Below are positions 39,780 to 49,461 of a DNA stretch of 64,000 nt, piece by piece. The DNA is taken from the NCBI RefSeq assembly GCF_020990385.1, contig NZ_CP087598.1, positions 2,051,001 through 2,115,000 on the forward strand. Reading direction: 5' to 3'. Position numbers and translations under genes: made by a program. This DNA comes from Paracoccus sp. MA (GTDB lineage Bacteria; Pseudomonadota; Alphaproteobacteria; Rhodobacterales; Rhodobacteraceae). A model generated the notes under the pieces. That model ran no database searches. It was not told where the DNA came from and saw nothing but the letters and a program-made list of their open reading frames with translations. Within the stretch, counting starts at the first letter, position 1. Each line of letters opens with the position of its first letter.

Positions 39780-40100
39780 CCCGGCCCCACCGGGCCCGCG
39801 GCCCGGAAAGCCTGCTCCCCGCGCGTGGTCCGGGCATCCGCCGAACGGGCGGGCAATGCCGCTCCCGCCCGCCCGCCGCCGCAGGCCGCCGCTGGCGGGC
39901 CGGCGCCGGGTTCGCGCCGATGACGCTGCGACGGGCTGCTGCGCGGCCTTTTCTTTGCCGCGGCAGCCGCTTAACCTCGGCCCGAACGGGCGGCGGCACG
40001 GCGCCTTCGCGAAATCCCCGCGTCCCGCGCCCGAAGTCCCGTTCCCGAAACCCGCCCGCCGCCCCCGGCGGGCCAAGCCCGAGAGACGGTCAGGCCAGTG
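39780..40100. other. 321-base very GC-rich intergenic stretch
   Basis: Between the stand-alone effector domain gene and the hydrolase gene. It contains several short G/C inverted repeats (for example around 39782-39806) but no T-tract terminator, recognisable RNA or convincing small gene. A promoter for the hydrolase pair is expected here but I cannot point to it. Confidence 0.5.
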
Positions 40101-41738
40101 ATGTTTTCCGTGCTGCCCCTTCTTGCCGGCCTGCTGTTCTTTGCCGCCTCGCTCACGCCCTCGCTGATCCCGCGGGACTGGCTGATGCAGGGCGTGCTGG
40201 CCGGGGTCTCGATGGCGGCGGGCTATGTGATGACCCAGTTCCTGCTGGCGCTGTGGCGGGCGCTGGAGCTGCCGGTGCTGAAGGGCCGGCCGGCGCGCAT
40301 CGCCCATGCGGTGCTGGCCGTGCCGGTGCTGGTGCTGCTGGGCCGCGGGGTGATCCTGTCGGGAGAATGGCAGAACAGCATCCGCGCCCGCATGGGCATG
40401 CCGGACCTGGAGGTGAACAACACCGCCAAGATGCTGGCCCTGGCCCTGGCGGTGTTCCTGGCGCTGTTCGTGATCGGCAAGGCGATCCAGGCGCTGTTCG
40501 ACCTGCTGCGGCTGCGGCTGGCGCGCTATATCCCGGTGCGCAGCGCCAATGTGCTGGGCCTGCTGCTGGCGGCGCTGATCGTGGTGACGCTGACCCGCGA
40601 CGGGGTGGTGAACGGGGCGATGCGCATCGCCGACAGTTCCTATGCCGCGGCCCAGCACCTGACCGACCCGAATGTCCCTCCGCCCGCCGAGCCGTGGCAG
40701 GCCGGCTCGGTCGCCTCCGGCATCGACTGGGAGCTGATGGGCAAGCCGGGGCGCGACTTCGTGCTGGGCGGGCCGCGCGCCCGCGCCATCTCGGGCTTCA
40801 CCGGCCGGCCGGCGAAAGAGCCGCTGCGCATCTATGTCGGCCTGGCGCAGGACAAGGACCCGGAGGTGCGCGCCAAGGCGGCGCTGGACGAGATGCTGCG
40901 CGTGGGCGCCTTCGACCGCAAGGTGCTGGTTCTGGCCAGCCCCACGGGCACCGGCTGGATGGACCCGGCCAGCTATGACGCGCTGGAATACATGCATGGC
41001 GGCGACGTGGCGACGGTGGCGGTGCAATATTCCTATATGCAAAGCCCGCTGGCCCTGATCTTCGAGACCGAGGCCGGGCTCGACCAGACCACGGCATTGA
41101 TGCGCGCGGTCTATGAACATTGGCGCCACCTGCCGGCGGACCGCCGGCCGCGCCTGTATCTGCACGGCATCTCGCTGGGCGCCTGGTCGTCCATGTATGC
41201 CTTCAACCCGTTCCAGATGATGAACGAGCCGGTCGCCGGCGCCTTCTGGGTCGGGCCGCCCTTCCCCTCGACGCTGTGGCGGCAGGCCAACGGCGCGCGC
41301 CAGCCCGGCAGCCGCTTCGTCCTGCCCGAGATGGATGAGGGCGAGGTGATCCGCTATGCCAGCCAATACGCGCCGCCCGACCGTTCGGGCCGGCCCTGGG
41401 GGCGGCTGCGCATCCTGTTTCTGCAATATGCCAGCGATCCGATCGTGTTCTACGATCCGGCCTCGCTGTGGCGGGCGCCGGAATGGATGCGCGAGGCGCC
41501 GGCGCCCGATATCTCGCCCCGGCTGCGCTTCACCCCGGTGGTGACGCAGCTGCAGCTGGCGGTGGACATGCTGGTCTCGACCTCGGCGCCGCCGGGCTTC
41601 GGCCATACCTATCACGCCCGCGACTATATCGACGGCTGGATCGCCGTCACCGCGCCCGAGGGCTGGTCGGCAGCCGATACCGAAAGGCTCAAGGCGATCT
41701 GCGGCCGGGACGGAAGGCTCGGATGCGCAAACGGCTGA
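40101..41738 (+). CDS. Membrane-anchored alpha/beta hydrolase (Abhydrolase_9 type)
   Basis: A 545-residue protein with an N-terminal membrane half (about five helices between 3 and 166) and a C-terminal alpha/beta-hydrolase domain (about 240-530). The nucleophile is likely Ser358 in GISLG. The FDRKVLVLASPTGTGWMDP and FETEAGLDQT segments are typical of the Abhydrolase_9 family, found widely in actinobacteria and some proteobacteria; substrate is unknown. GTG at 40098 is an alternative start. It overlaps the next hydrolase gene by 16 bases. Confidence 0.82.
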   Translation: MFSVLPLLAGLLFFAASLTPSLIPRDWLMQGVLAGVSMAAGYVMTQFLLALWRALELPVLKGRPARIAHAVLAVPVLVLLGRGVILSGEWQNSIRARMGMPDLEVNNTAKMLALALAVFLALFVIGKAIQALFDLLRLRLARYIPVRSANVLGLLLAALIVVTLTRDGVVNGAMRIADSSYAAAQHLTDPNVPPPAEPWQAGSVASGIDWELMGKPGRDFVLGGPRARAISGFTGRPAKEPLRIYVGLAQDKDPEVRAKAALDEMLRVGAFDRKVLVLASPTGTGWMDPASYDALEYMHGGDVATVAVQYSYMQSPLALIFETEAGLDQTTALMRAVYEHWRHLPADRRPRLYLHGISLGAWSSMYAFNPFQMMNEPVAGAFWVGPPFPSTLWRQANGARQPGSRFVLPEMDEGEVIRYASQYAPPDRSGRPWGRLRILFLQYASDPIVFYDPASLWRAPEWMREAPAPDISPRLRFTPVVTQLQLAVDMLVSTSAPPGFGHTYHARDYIDGWIAVTAPEGWSAADTERLKAICGRDGRLGCANG

Positions 41739-42601
41739 TCCTCGCGCTGGCGATGCTGGGGCTGGTGGCGCTGGCGCTGGGGCTGAACACGGCGCGCAAC
41801 TATGCCGGCTGGCAGCCCGCGACCGAGACCCCGGCCGAGCGGCTGGCCCGGCTTGAGCCGCATTGGCGCATCCTGCGGCCCGAGGGTCCCGGCCCGCACC
41901 CCGCCGCGGTGCTGCTGTCGGGCTGCGACGGGGTGCATGACAACATGGATTATTGGGCGCGCCAATTCGTGGCCATGGGCCGGGCGGCGCTGATCCTCGA
42001 CAGCCATGCGCCGCGGCTGCTGGACAAGGCGCAGGCCTGGCGCGCGCTCTGCGCCGGGCAGGTGCTGCCGGGGGCCGAACGCGCCGGAGACCTGGCCGTG
42101 GCGCTGGCGGCGCTGCGGCGGATGCCGGATATCGACGCCTCGGATGTGGCGCTGCTCGGCGCCTCGCATGGCGGCTGGACGGCGATGGAACTGCTGCGCG
42201 CAATCGGCGAGGACGAGCCGCCGCCCGGCCTGACCGCATGGCCCATCCCGCGCGACAGCCTGGCCGCGCAGCTTGGCCCGGTGGTGCTGCTTTACCCCTA
42301 TTGCGGCCTCTTGAACGGCGCCGCAAAGGGGCCCTGGCCCGGCCATGTGCGGGGGCTGATGCTGCTGGCCGAGCTGGATTCGATCACCGATTCCGCCGAT
42401 TGCCGCCGCATGGGCGAGGATCTGGTCGCCCGGGGCGCGCATCTGGCCGTCATCACCTATCCCGGCATCAATCACGGCTTCGACCAGCGCGAACGCTCGT
42501 CGCTCTCGCCGCTGGAATTCGACGCGCGGGCGCGGGCGCAGGCCACCCGCGACATCCGCGCCTTCATGCAGGGTTTTGCCGCGCCGGCGCCCGGGATATG
42601 A
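41723..42601 (+). CDS. Secreted or anchored dienelactone hydrolase-like alpha/beta hydrolase
   Basis: A 292-residue hydrolase with an N-terminal hydrophobic segment (about 4-21), then a dienelactone-hydrolase-like fold. The nucleophile Ser148 lies in GASHG, an acidic residue is available at Asp219 or Asp223, and the catalytic His is probably His251 in GINHGFD. VLLSGCDGVHDNMDYWARQF (about 63-82) resembles periplasmic members. It begins within the upstream hydrolase gene, so the two are probably coexpressed. Substrate unknown. Confidence 0.82.
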   Translation: MRKRLILALAMLGLVALALGLNTARNYAGWQPATETPAERLARLEPHWRILRPEGPGPHPAAVLLSGCDGVHDNMDYWARQFVAMGRAALILDSHAPRLLDKAQAWRALCAGQVLPGAERAGDLAVALAALRRMPDIDASDVALLGASHGGWTAMELLRAIGEDEPPPGLTAWPIPRDSLAAQLGPVVLLYPYCGLLNGAAKGPWPGHVRGLMLLAELDSITDSADCRRMGEDLVARGAHLAVITYPGINHGFDQRERSSLSPLEFDARARAQATRDIRAFMQGFAAPAPGI

Positions 42602-42625
42602 GGTCCCGACACAAGGAGGGCAGAG

Positions 42626-43519
42626 ATGCGCGTCGTCTTCATGGGCACACCCGATTTCTCGGTCCCGGCGCTGCGGGCCATCGCCGCGCGGCACCAGGTC
42701 GTCGCGGTCTATTCCCAGCCGCCCCGCGCGGCGGGGCGCGGACAGAAGCCCCGCCCCTCGCCCGTGCATCGCGCCGCCGAGGAACTGGGCCTGCCGGTCC
42801 GCACGCCCGAGCGGCTGAAAGCGCCGCAGGACCAGGCGGATTTCGCCGCGCTCGCCGCCGATGTGGCGGTGGTGGTGGCCTACGGGCTGATCCTGCCGCC
42901 GCCGGTGCTGGAGGCGCCGCGGCTGGGCTGCCTGAACATCCACGCCTCGCTTCTGCCGCGCTGGCGGGGGGCGGCGCCGATCCATCGGGCGATCATGGCC
43001 GGCGACGCGGAAACCGGCGTCGCCATCATGCAGATGGAGGCGGGGCTGGATACCGGCCCGGTGCTGGCCGAGGCGCGCACGGCCATCGGCCCCGGGGACA
43101 CCACCGCCGACCTGCACGACCGGCTGGCCGAGATGGGCGCCGCGCTGATCGTCGAGACGCTGCACCGCCTGCCCTTGCCCGCCCGGCCGCAGCCGGCCGA
43201 AGGCGTGACCTATGCGCAAAAGATCGACAAGGCCGAGGCGCGGATCGACTGGACCCGGCCGGCGGCGCAGGTGGACCGGCAGATCCGCGGCCTCTCGCCC
43301 TTTCCCGGCGCCTGGTGCCTGATCGGGGGCGAGCGGGTGAAACTGCTGCGTTCGCGCCTTGCCGCCGGTTCTGGCGCGCCGGGCCGCGTGCTGTCGGGCT
43401 TCACCATCGCCTGCGGCGAGGGCGCCATCGAGGTGCTGGAGGCGCAGCGCGAAGGCAAGCGCCCGATGCCGGCGGCCGAGATCCTGCGCGGCATGAGCCT
43501 GCCCGAGCGGCTGGACTGA
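42626..43519 (+). CDS. fmt: Methionyl-tRNA formyltransferase
   Basis: Formylates initiator Met-tRNA using 10-formyl-THF. The 297-residue sequence contains the formyltransferase signature [13 protein letters not shown] (108-120), the catalytic Asn104, His106 and Asp142 (GLDTGPVL), and a C-terminal tRNA-binding OB-fold (about 205-295). AAGGAGGGC before the ATG is a very strong ribosome binding site. It is 24 bases after the hydrolase pair. Usually next to def, here separated from it by unrelated genes. Confidence 0.96.
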   Translation: MRVVFMGTPDFSVPALRAIAARHQVVAVYSQPPRAAGRGQKPRPSPVHRAAEELGLPVRTPERLKAPQDQADFAALAADVAVVVAYGLILPPPVLEAPRLGCLNIHASLLPRWRGAAPIHRAIMAGDAETGVAIMQMEAGLDTGPVLAEARTAIGPGDTTADLHDRLAEMGAALIVETLHRLPLPARPQPAEGVTYAQKIDKAEARIDWTRPAAQVDRQIRGLSPFPGAWCLIGGERVKLLRSRLAAGSGAPGRVLSGFTIACGEGAIEVLEAQREGKRPMPAAEILRGMSLPERLD

Positions 43520-43672
43520 CGGCATTGTAGCAAATCCGCCACAACTTTCGGTTGTTGAGCCCCGCGCGGGCCGTTCCGCGCAACCCCATGTTAACCTTTC
43601 CCTGTCAGGCCGGGTGCGAGGCTTTTCGATCCGGCGATCCCGAAATGGGCCTGAAAAAGGGGGACGACTATC

Positions 43673-44221
43673 ATGGAAAACCTGATCCGGGTGATGGCCG
43701 CTCACTGGTGGGTGCCGCTGCTGCGCGGCATCGCGGCGATCCTGTTCGGCCTGATGGCGCTGATCTGGCCGGGGCTGACCGTCTATGCACTGCTGCTGGT
43801 CTTTGGCGCCTATGCGATCTTCGACGGGGCGATGGCGATCGTCACGGCCTTCCGGCGCAAGGCAGCGGATGACCGCTGGTGGGCCTGGGCGCTGGACGGC
43901 GTCCTGTCGATCCTCATCGGCCTGATGGCGCTGTTCTGGCCCGAGGCGACGGCGCTGGCCTTCATCCTCTGGATGGCCGCCTGGGGCGTGGTCGCCGGCG
44001 TCTTCCGCATCATCGCCGCCATCCGGCTGCGGGACGAGATCGAGGGCGAATGGGCGCTGGGGCTCAGCGGCTTGCTGCTGGTCGTCTGGGGCGTGCTGAT
44101 GGCGCTGGTGCCGGCCGCAGGGCTCTTGGGCATCGCCTGGCTGATCGGCCTCTTCGCGCTGCTGATCGGCGTGGCGATGATCGTGCTGGCCTTCCGGTTG
44201 AGGGGGTTGCGGACGGCCTAG
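43673..44221 (+). CDS. HdeD-family membrane protein
   Basis: A 182-residue protein with six predicted helices in three hairpins, belonging to the HdeD/DUF308 group. The repeated LFGLMALIWPGLTVYALLL and LIGLMALFWPEATALAFIL show the internal duplication. In E. coli, HdeD is linked to acid resistance at high cell density; the function here is only inferred. AAAGGGGGACGAC gives the ribosome binding site. The 153-base leader region has no recognised signal. Confidence 0.88.
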   Translation: MENLIRVMAAHWWVPLLRGIAAILFGLMALIWPGLTVYALLLVFGAYAIFDGAMAIVTAFRRKAADDRWWAWALDGVLSILIGLMALFWPEATALAFILWMAAWGVVAGVFRIIAAIRLRDEIEGEWALGLSGLLLVVWGVLMALVPAAGLLGIAWLIGLFALLIGVAMIVLAFRLRGLRTA

Positions 44222-44236
44222 GTTGCGCGGTTGCCG

Positions 44237-44259
44237 GAGTATTTGGGAAACGGTGAAAT
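44237..44259. repeat. Dispersed intergenic element, single arm (GAAACGGTGAA subtype)
   Basis: GAGTATTTGGGAAACGGTGA, in the 40-base gap between the convergent HdeD-like gene and hrpB. Confidence 0.65.
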
Positions 44260-44261
44260 GG

Positions 44262-46670
44262 TCAGGTGCCGCGCGGCTTGGCGCGGGTGGTCGGGTCGGC
44301 CTCAGCCGGGTTTTCCGGCCAGGGATGGCGCGGATAGCGGCCGCGCATGTCCTTCCTGACATCGGCGTAGCCCCCGGCCCAGAAGCCGGGCAGGTCTGTG
44401 GTCACAGCGACGGGCTTGCCGCCGGGCGACAGCATGGTGATGCGCAGGGGCCGGTTGCCGACCACCGGATGGCGCGACAGGCCGAACAGTTCCTGCAGCT
44501 TCAGCTCGACCGAGGGTGTCTCGTGGTCGTAGTCGATGGGCACCCTGCGGCCCAGCGGCGTGACGAAATGCGCCGGCGCCGCCTGATCCAGCCGGCGCTG
44601 GCCGTCCCAGCCGATGCGCGCCTTCAGCGCCTCGGCCAGCTCCAGCCCGCGCAGGTCGGCCAGAGTCCGGGCCTTGCCGAGCCAGGGCAGCAGCCAGTCG
44701 GGATCGGCCAGCAGGCTGTCGTCATCGACCGGGCCCAGTTCCGGGATCAGCGCGATCCGCGCCCGCAGCCGCGCGGCGCCGGGGCTCCAGGTCAGCCCGT
44801 TGGCCCGCAGCCCCTCGAAGGCGGCGCGGGCCAGCGCCTGCGGGTCGGGATCGTCCAGCGCCCGGTCGGCCAGAACCAGCGCCCCGAGGCGTTCCTGCCG
44901 CCGCGCGATGACGCGGTTGTCGCGGCGGGACCATTCCACCAGCTCGGCGGTCTCGATGCGGTCGGGGAACAGGGCGCGGATCTCGTCCTCACGCACCGCC
45001 ACCGCCATGCGGATGCGGGCCTCGCGCGTATCGCCATCGAGGTCGGTGGCCACGATCAGCCGCTCGGCGGCCAGCGCGTCGCCCTCGGGCAGGATGGCGC
45101 CCTTGCCGCCCGACAGCACATAACGCGGCTGCCCGCCCTTGCGGCGCAGGCCGATGCGGTCGGGATAGGCCAGCGCCGCCATGGCGCCGGGCGAGAGGCC
45201 CGCGCCCTCGCCCGCCATGCGGCGCAGGCGCTTCGCCTCGTCGCGGATGCGGTGCAGCATGCCGGGATTGACCGGCCAGGGGTGGCGGTCCTGATAGGCG
45301 CGCAGGTCGCGGATCGCCGCCAGCCGCAGGGCCAGGTCGGCGGGGGCACCGGTCAGCGGGTCGCGCTCGGCCATCAGCGCGGCGAGGTCGGCGGCCTCGC
45401 GCCCGGCCGTGACCAGCATATGCGCCAGCCGCGGATGCAGCGGCAGCGGCGCCAGACGCCGGCCATGCGGGGTGATGCGATTGCTGCCGTCCAGCGCGCC
45501 GAGGTCGCGCAGAAGCGCCCGCGCCTCGGAGAGCGCCGCTTCGGGCGGCGGGGTCAGGAAGGCGAGGTCGCGCCCGTCCGAGCCCCAGATCGCCAGTTCC
45601 AGCGCCAGCCCGGCCAGGTCGGCCACGGCGATCTCGGGCGGGGCGAAGGCGGGCAGCGCACCTTCCTCGGCCCGCGCCCACATGCGATAGCAGATGCCCG
45701 GCGCGACGCGGCCGGCACGGCCCCGGCGCTGCTCGGCCTCGGCGCGGCTGACGCGCTCGGTCACCAGCCGCGACATGCCCGAGCCGGGATCGAAGCGCGC
45801 CCGCCGGGCCCGGCCGGCATCGACCACCACCTTCACGTCGGGAATGGTCAGCGAGGTTTCCGCGATCGCGGTCGCCAGCACGATCCGCCGCCGCCCGCCC
45901 GGGGGTTGCAGGGCGGCGCGCTGCGCCTTGAAATCCATGGCGCCGTAAAGCGGCAGCACCTCGGCATCGACGTCCAGCATGGCCTGGACGCGGCGGATCT
46001 CGCCCTCGCCCGGCAGGAAGGCCAGGATGGTGCCGCCGGTGTCGCGCGTCGCCGCCTCGGCCTGGGCAATCAGCCGCGCCGCCTCGGGGACCAGCCGGGC
46101 GCCCGCAGGCAAGGGGCGGTCCAGCCAGCGCGTCTCGACCGGAAAGGCCCGGCCTTCCGAGCGGATGACCGGCGCGCCCTCCATCAGCGCCGCGACCGGC
46201 TCGGCATCCAGCGTCGCCGACATCACCAGCAGCGCCAGGTCGGGCCGCAGCGCCTGCCGCGCCTCCCATGTCAGGGCCAAGCCCAAGTCGGCGTTCAGGC
46301 TGCGCTCGTGGAATTCGTCGAAGATCACGCAGCCGACACCCGAAAGCTCGGGGTCGGACTGGATCATCCGGGTCAGGATGCCCTCGGTCACCACCTCGAT
46401 GCGGGCGCCCGGCACCGCCTCGCCGCGGATGCGATAGCCGACGGTGCGGCCCAGCGGCTCGCCCAGCGTCTCGGCCTTGCGCTCGGCCGCGGCGCGGGCG
46501 GCGAGGCGGCGCGGCTCCAGCATGACGATACGGCCGGGGATGGCGGGCAGCAGCGCCAAGGGCACGCGGGTGGTCTTGCCCGCCCCCGGCGGCGCCATCA
46601 GCACGGCGCGGCCATGCGCGGCCAGCGCGGCGGTCAGGTCGGGCAATACGGCGTCGATGGGCAGATCCAT
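44262..46670 (-). CDS. hrpB: ATP-dependent helicase HrpB
   Basis: An 802-residue DEAH-box helicase. Walker A is PPGAGKTT (27-34), the DEFH box 118-121 (VIFDEFHERS), motif III MSATLDAEP (about 143-151), and the HrpB C-terminal domain occupies the last 130 residues (WPENPAEADPTTRAKPRGT near the end). HrpB proteins are widespread but their RNA substrates are not settled in most species. AAGGCGGC before the ATG. Divergent from ycjX across 97 bases. Confidence 0.94.
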   Translation of the reverse strand: MDLPIDAVLPDLTAALAAHGRAVLMAPPGAGKTTRVPLALLPAIPGRIVMLEPRRLAARAAAERKAETLGEPLGRTVGYRIRGEAVPGARIEVVTEGILTRMIQSDPELSGVGCVIFDEFHERSLNADLGLALTWEARQALRPDLALLVMSATLDAEPVAALMEGAPVIRSEGRAFPVETRWLDRPLPAGARLVPEAARLIAQAEAATRDTGGTILAFLPGEGEIRRVQAMLDVDAEVLPLYGAMDFKAQRAALQPPGGRRRIVLATAIAETSLTIPDVKVVVDAGRARRARFDPGSGMSRLVTERVSRAEAEQRRGRAGRVAPGICYRMWARAEEGALPAFAPPEIAVADLAGLALELAIWGSDGRDLAFLTPPPEAALSEARALLRDLGALDGSNRITPHGRRLAPLPLHPRLAHMLVTAGREAADLAALMAERDPLTGAPADLALRLAAIRDLRAYQDRHPWPVNPGMLHRIRDEAKRLRRMAGEGAGLSPGAMAALAYPDRIGLRRKGGQPRYVLSGGKGAILPEGDALAAERLIVATDLDGDTREARIRMAVAVREDEIRALFPDRIETAELVEWSRRDNRVIARRQERLGALVLADRALDDPDPQALARAAFEGLRANGLTWSPGAARLRARIALIPELGPVDDDSLLADPDWLLPWLGKARTLADLRGLELAEALKARIGWDGQRRLDQAAPAHFVTPLGRRVPIDYDHETPSVELKLQELFGLSRHPVVGNRPLRITMLSPGGKPVAVTTDLPGFWAGGYADVRKDMRGRYPRHPWPENPAEADPTTRAKPRGT

Positions 46671-46714
46671 GCCGCCTTATGGCAAAGCGCCGTCGGGGCG
46701 AAAAGAGGTGCCCC

Positions 46715-46743
46715 TACACATCCGCCGCCGGCCTGCCTATCTT
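46715..46743 (+). promoter_or_regulatory. Candidate promoter of the ycjX-ycjF pair
   Basis: TACACA (46715-46720), 17 bases, TATCTT (46738-46743), 24 bases before the ycjX ATG. The two hexamers match sigma-70 consensus at a fair level; spacing is ideal. Confidence 0.4.
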
Positions 46744-46767
46744 GACCCGGCCAAAGCGAGGGACGGA

Positions 46768-48135
46768 ATGGGTATCGCCGACGATCTGATGCAGGGCCTG
46801 GGCATCTCGGACCCGGTGATCCGGCTGGGGGTGACGGGGCTGTCGCGGGCCGGCAAGACCGTGTTCATCACCTCTCTGGTGGCGAATCTGCTGGACCGCG
46901 GCCGCATGGCGGCGCTGCGGGCCGCGGCCGACGGTTCGCTGAAGGCGGCGTGGTTGCAGCCGCAGCCCGACGACACCGTGCCGCGCTTCGATTACGAGCG
47001 GCATCTGGCGGCGATGACCGGCCCCGACCCGCATTGGCCCGAGGGCACCCGCCATGTCAGCCAGCTGCGCCTGTCGCTGCGCATCCAGCCGCGCGGGCTG
47101 ATCGCCGGCTGGCGCGGCCAGCAGGTGCTGCATCTGGACATCGTGGACTATCCGGGCGAGTGGCTCTTGGACCTGCGGCTGATGGAGAAGGATTTCGACC
47201 AATGGTCGCAGGAGGTGCTGGACCGTATGGCCGGCCGTCCGGGGGCCGAGGATTTCCGCGCCGCGCTGGCCGCCACCGACCCGGCCCGCTTTGACGAGAC
47301 GGCGGCGCAGGCGCTGGCCGCGTCCTATACGAGGCACCTGCACCTGGCGCGCGAGGCGGGCTGGTCGGACTGCACGCCCGGCCGTTTCCTGATGCCGGGG
47401 GAGTTGGACGGCTCGCCGGCGCTGACCTTCACGCCGCTGCCGCACGAGATGCGGGCGACGCCTCTGGGTCGTGAGTTCGCGCGCCGTTTCGGCGCCTACA
47501 AGGCGCGGGTGGTGAAGCCGTTCTTCCGCGACCATTTCGCCCGCATCGACCGGCAGGTGGTGCTGATGGACGTGCTGGGCGCCATCCATGCCGGGCCGCA
47601 GGCGGTCGAGGACATGCGCCGCGCCATGGCCGACATCCTGACCGCCTTCCGCCCCGGCCGCGCCGGCTGGCTGGCGCAGCTGCTGGGCTCGCGCCGGGTG
47701 GGGCGGATCCTGTTCGCCGCGACCAAGGCCGATCACCTGCACCACATCCAGCATCCGCGCCTGACCGCGATCACCGCCGCCATGCTGCGCGAGGCCCGCG
47801 ACCGCGCCGATTTCTCGGGCGCGCGGACCGAGGCCATGTCCATCGCCTCGCTGCGCACCACCACCGAAGAGATGATCCGAGAGGCAGGCGAGGAGCTGCC
47901 CGCGGTGCGCGGCACGCTGATGGACGGGCGGCAGGCGGCCTTCTATCCGGGTGAGTTGCCCGCCAATCCGGCCGAGCTCTTGGTGCCGGCAAGCCAGGGC
48001 GCGACCCGCTGGCTGGAGGGCGATTACGCGATCATGGATTTCGCCCCGGCCCCCGGCACGCTGCGGCCGGGCGACGGGCCGCCGCATATCCGGCTGGACC
48101 GCGCGGCCGAGTTCCTGATCGGCGACAGGCTATAG
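46768..48135 (+). CDS. ycjX: YcjX family P-loop protein
   Basis: A 455-residue GTPase-like protein. The P-loop GLSRAGKT (24-31) follows the typical RLGVTGLSRAGKTVFITSL, and HLDIVDYPGEWLLDL (about 126-140) looks like switch II. In E. coli ycjX belongs to the phage-shock regulon and is linked to envelope stress. AGGGACGGA precedes the ATG. Nine bases before the next gene, a YcjF-like protein, the conserved pair. Confidence 0.9.
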   Translation: MGIADDLMQGLGISDPVIRLGVTGLSRAGKTVFITSLVANLLDRGRMAALRAAADGSLKAAWLQPQPDDTVPRFDYERHLAAMTGPDPHWPEGTRHVSQLRLSLRIQPRGLIAGWRGQQVLHLDIVDYPGEWLLDLRLMEKDFDQWSQEVLDRMAGRPGAEDFRAALAATDPARFDETAAQALAASYTRHLHLAREAGWSDCTPGRFLMPGELDGSPALTFTPLPHEMRATPLGREFARRFGAYKARVVKPFFRDHFARIDRQVVLMDVLGAIHAGPQAVEDMRRAMADILTAFRPGRAGWLAQLLGSRRVGRILFAATKADHLHHIQHPRLTAITAAMLREARDRADFSGARTEAMSIASLRTTTEEMIREAGEELPAVRGTLMDGRQAAFYPGELPANPAELLVPASQGATRWLEGDYAIMDFAPAPGTLRPGDGPPHIRLDRAAEFLIGDRL

Positions 48136-48144
48136 GAGAGCGCC

Positions 48145-49323
48145 ATGGCTGAACCTCCGAAACGGCGCGGGCCGGTGCTGAAGGAGATGGGCGAGGCGCA
48201 GGGCGAACAGGCCGCGGCCGCCAGCCCCGCGCAGGCGACGGGCGCCGCCCCGAGTCCTGGTGCCGGACCGGAGCGGCCCGGTCCCCTGGCCGTGGCTCCG
48301 ACCCGCCCCGACCAGCGCGACCGCAAGGCGCCGCGGGCCGAGTGGCGCGAGGGCGAACCCGCGCCCTCGCCCGCCGATGCGCCGATGATCGACGACGGGC
48401 TGGCGCCGCCCTTGCCGCAGCCGCGCACCATGCAGCTGGTGGCGCGGCTGGTCGGGCGCGGGCCGTCGCGGCTGACGCGCTTCTTCATCAATACCGGGGT
48501 GGCGCTGTTCACCTTTCTGCTGTCCGTGGCGGCGCTGCGCTACCTGACCGGCCTGTTGAACAGCTATCCGCTGCTGGGCTGGATCGGCATCGCGCTGATG
48601 GTGCTGTTCTGCCTCGCGGCGCTGGGGATGGCGTTTCGCGAATACCGCGCCTGGTCGCGCTTTGCCGCCATCGACGGCATCAACCGCGAGGCGGGGGCGG
48701 CGCTGGCCTCGGGCGACCTGAAGGCCGCGCAGCATGTGGTGGCGCGGATGGAGGGCCTGTATCGCGCCCGGCCGGAGCTGGAATGGGGCCTGACCCGGCT
48801 GCGCGAGCGCAAGCCCGACGCCTATGATGCCGAAACGCTGATCGCCCTGGCCGAGACCGAGTTGCTGGCGGCCCTGGACCTTGAGGCCCGGCGCGAGATC
48901 GAGGCCGCCGCCCGCACCGTCGCCGCCGCCACCGCGCTGATCCCGCTGGCGCTGGCCGACGTGATCGCGGCGCTGGCGGCGAACCTGCGCATGATCCGCC
49001 GCATGGCCGAGATCTATGGCGGCCGCGCCGGCGCCGTCGGCGGCTGGCGGCTGGCGCGCACGGTGATGACGCATCTGATCGCCACCGGCGCCGTCGCCGC
49101 CGGCGACGACCTGATCCATACCGTGGCCGGCGGCGGCCTGCTCGCCAAGGTCTCGAAACGCTTCGGCGAGGGGGTGGTGAACGGCGCCCTGACCGCCCGC
49201 GTCGGCATCGCGGCGATGGAGGTCTGCCGGCCGCTGCCCTTCCTGCACCAGCCCCGGCCCCGGGTCGGCAATCTGATCGCGCGGGGCCTGAAGGGGCTCT
49301 TCGGCGAGGAGGAGGCGAAGTAG
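48145..49323 (+). CDS. ycjF: YcjF/TIGR01620-type membrane protein
   Basis: A 392-residue inner-membrane protein with two helices (about 118-138, 147-169) after a 100-residue Pro/Ala-rich cytosolic N-terminus, and a C-terminal domain (about 175-390) with RVGIAAMEVCRPLPF near the end, as in the DUF697/YcjF family. It pairs with YcjX. No pspA, pspB or pspC gene lies nearby, so regulation by the phage-shock system is not supported by the sequence. Confidence 0.88.
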   Translation: MAEPPKRRGPVLKEMGEAQGEQAAAASPAQATGAAPSPGAGPERPGPLAVAPTRPDQRDRKAPRAEWREGEPAPSPADAPMIDDGLAPPLPQPRTMQLVARLVGRGPSRLTRFFINTGVALFTFLLSVAALRYLTGLLNSYPLLGWIGIALMVLFCLAALGMAFREYRAWSRFAAIDGINREAGAALASGDLKAAQHVVARMEGLYRARPELEWGLTRLRERKPDAYDAETLIALAETELLAALDLEARREIEAAARTVAAATALIPLALADVIAALAANLRMIRRMAEIYGGRAGAVGGWRLARTVMTHLIATGAVAAGDDLIHTVAGGGLLAKVSKRFGEGVVNGALTARVGIAAMEVCRPLPFLHQPRPRVGNLIARGLKGLFGEEEAK

Positions 49324-49344
49324 CCGCGGGTTGCGCCGCCGCGT

Positions 49345-49422
49345 GAGTATTTGGGAAACGGTGAAAGGCGGCGACATCCGGGCAGCGGCACGGTCGCATG
49401 AACATTTGGAGAGCGAAGAAGG
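49345..49422. repeat. Dispersed intergenic element, two arms in direct orientation
   Basis: Arms 49345-49368 (GAGTATTTGGGAAACGGTGA) and 49400-49422 (GAACATTTGGAGAGCGAAGA) lie in tandem, both in the plus sense, in the gap between ycjF and pbpC, two genes of the same direction. All other paired loci here are inverted. Confidence 0.65.
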
Positions 49423-49461
49423 CGAGTTCTTTCCCGGCCGCGTCTGGCGTATTGATGGGGC

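Noticed and set aside
39780..40100. Possible structured RNA in the GC-rich gap
   Set aside because: Only short G/C pairings that are expected by composition; no conserved motif recognised.
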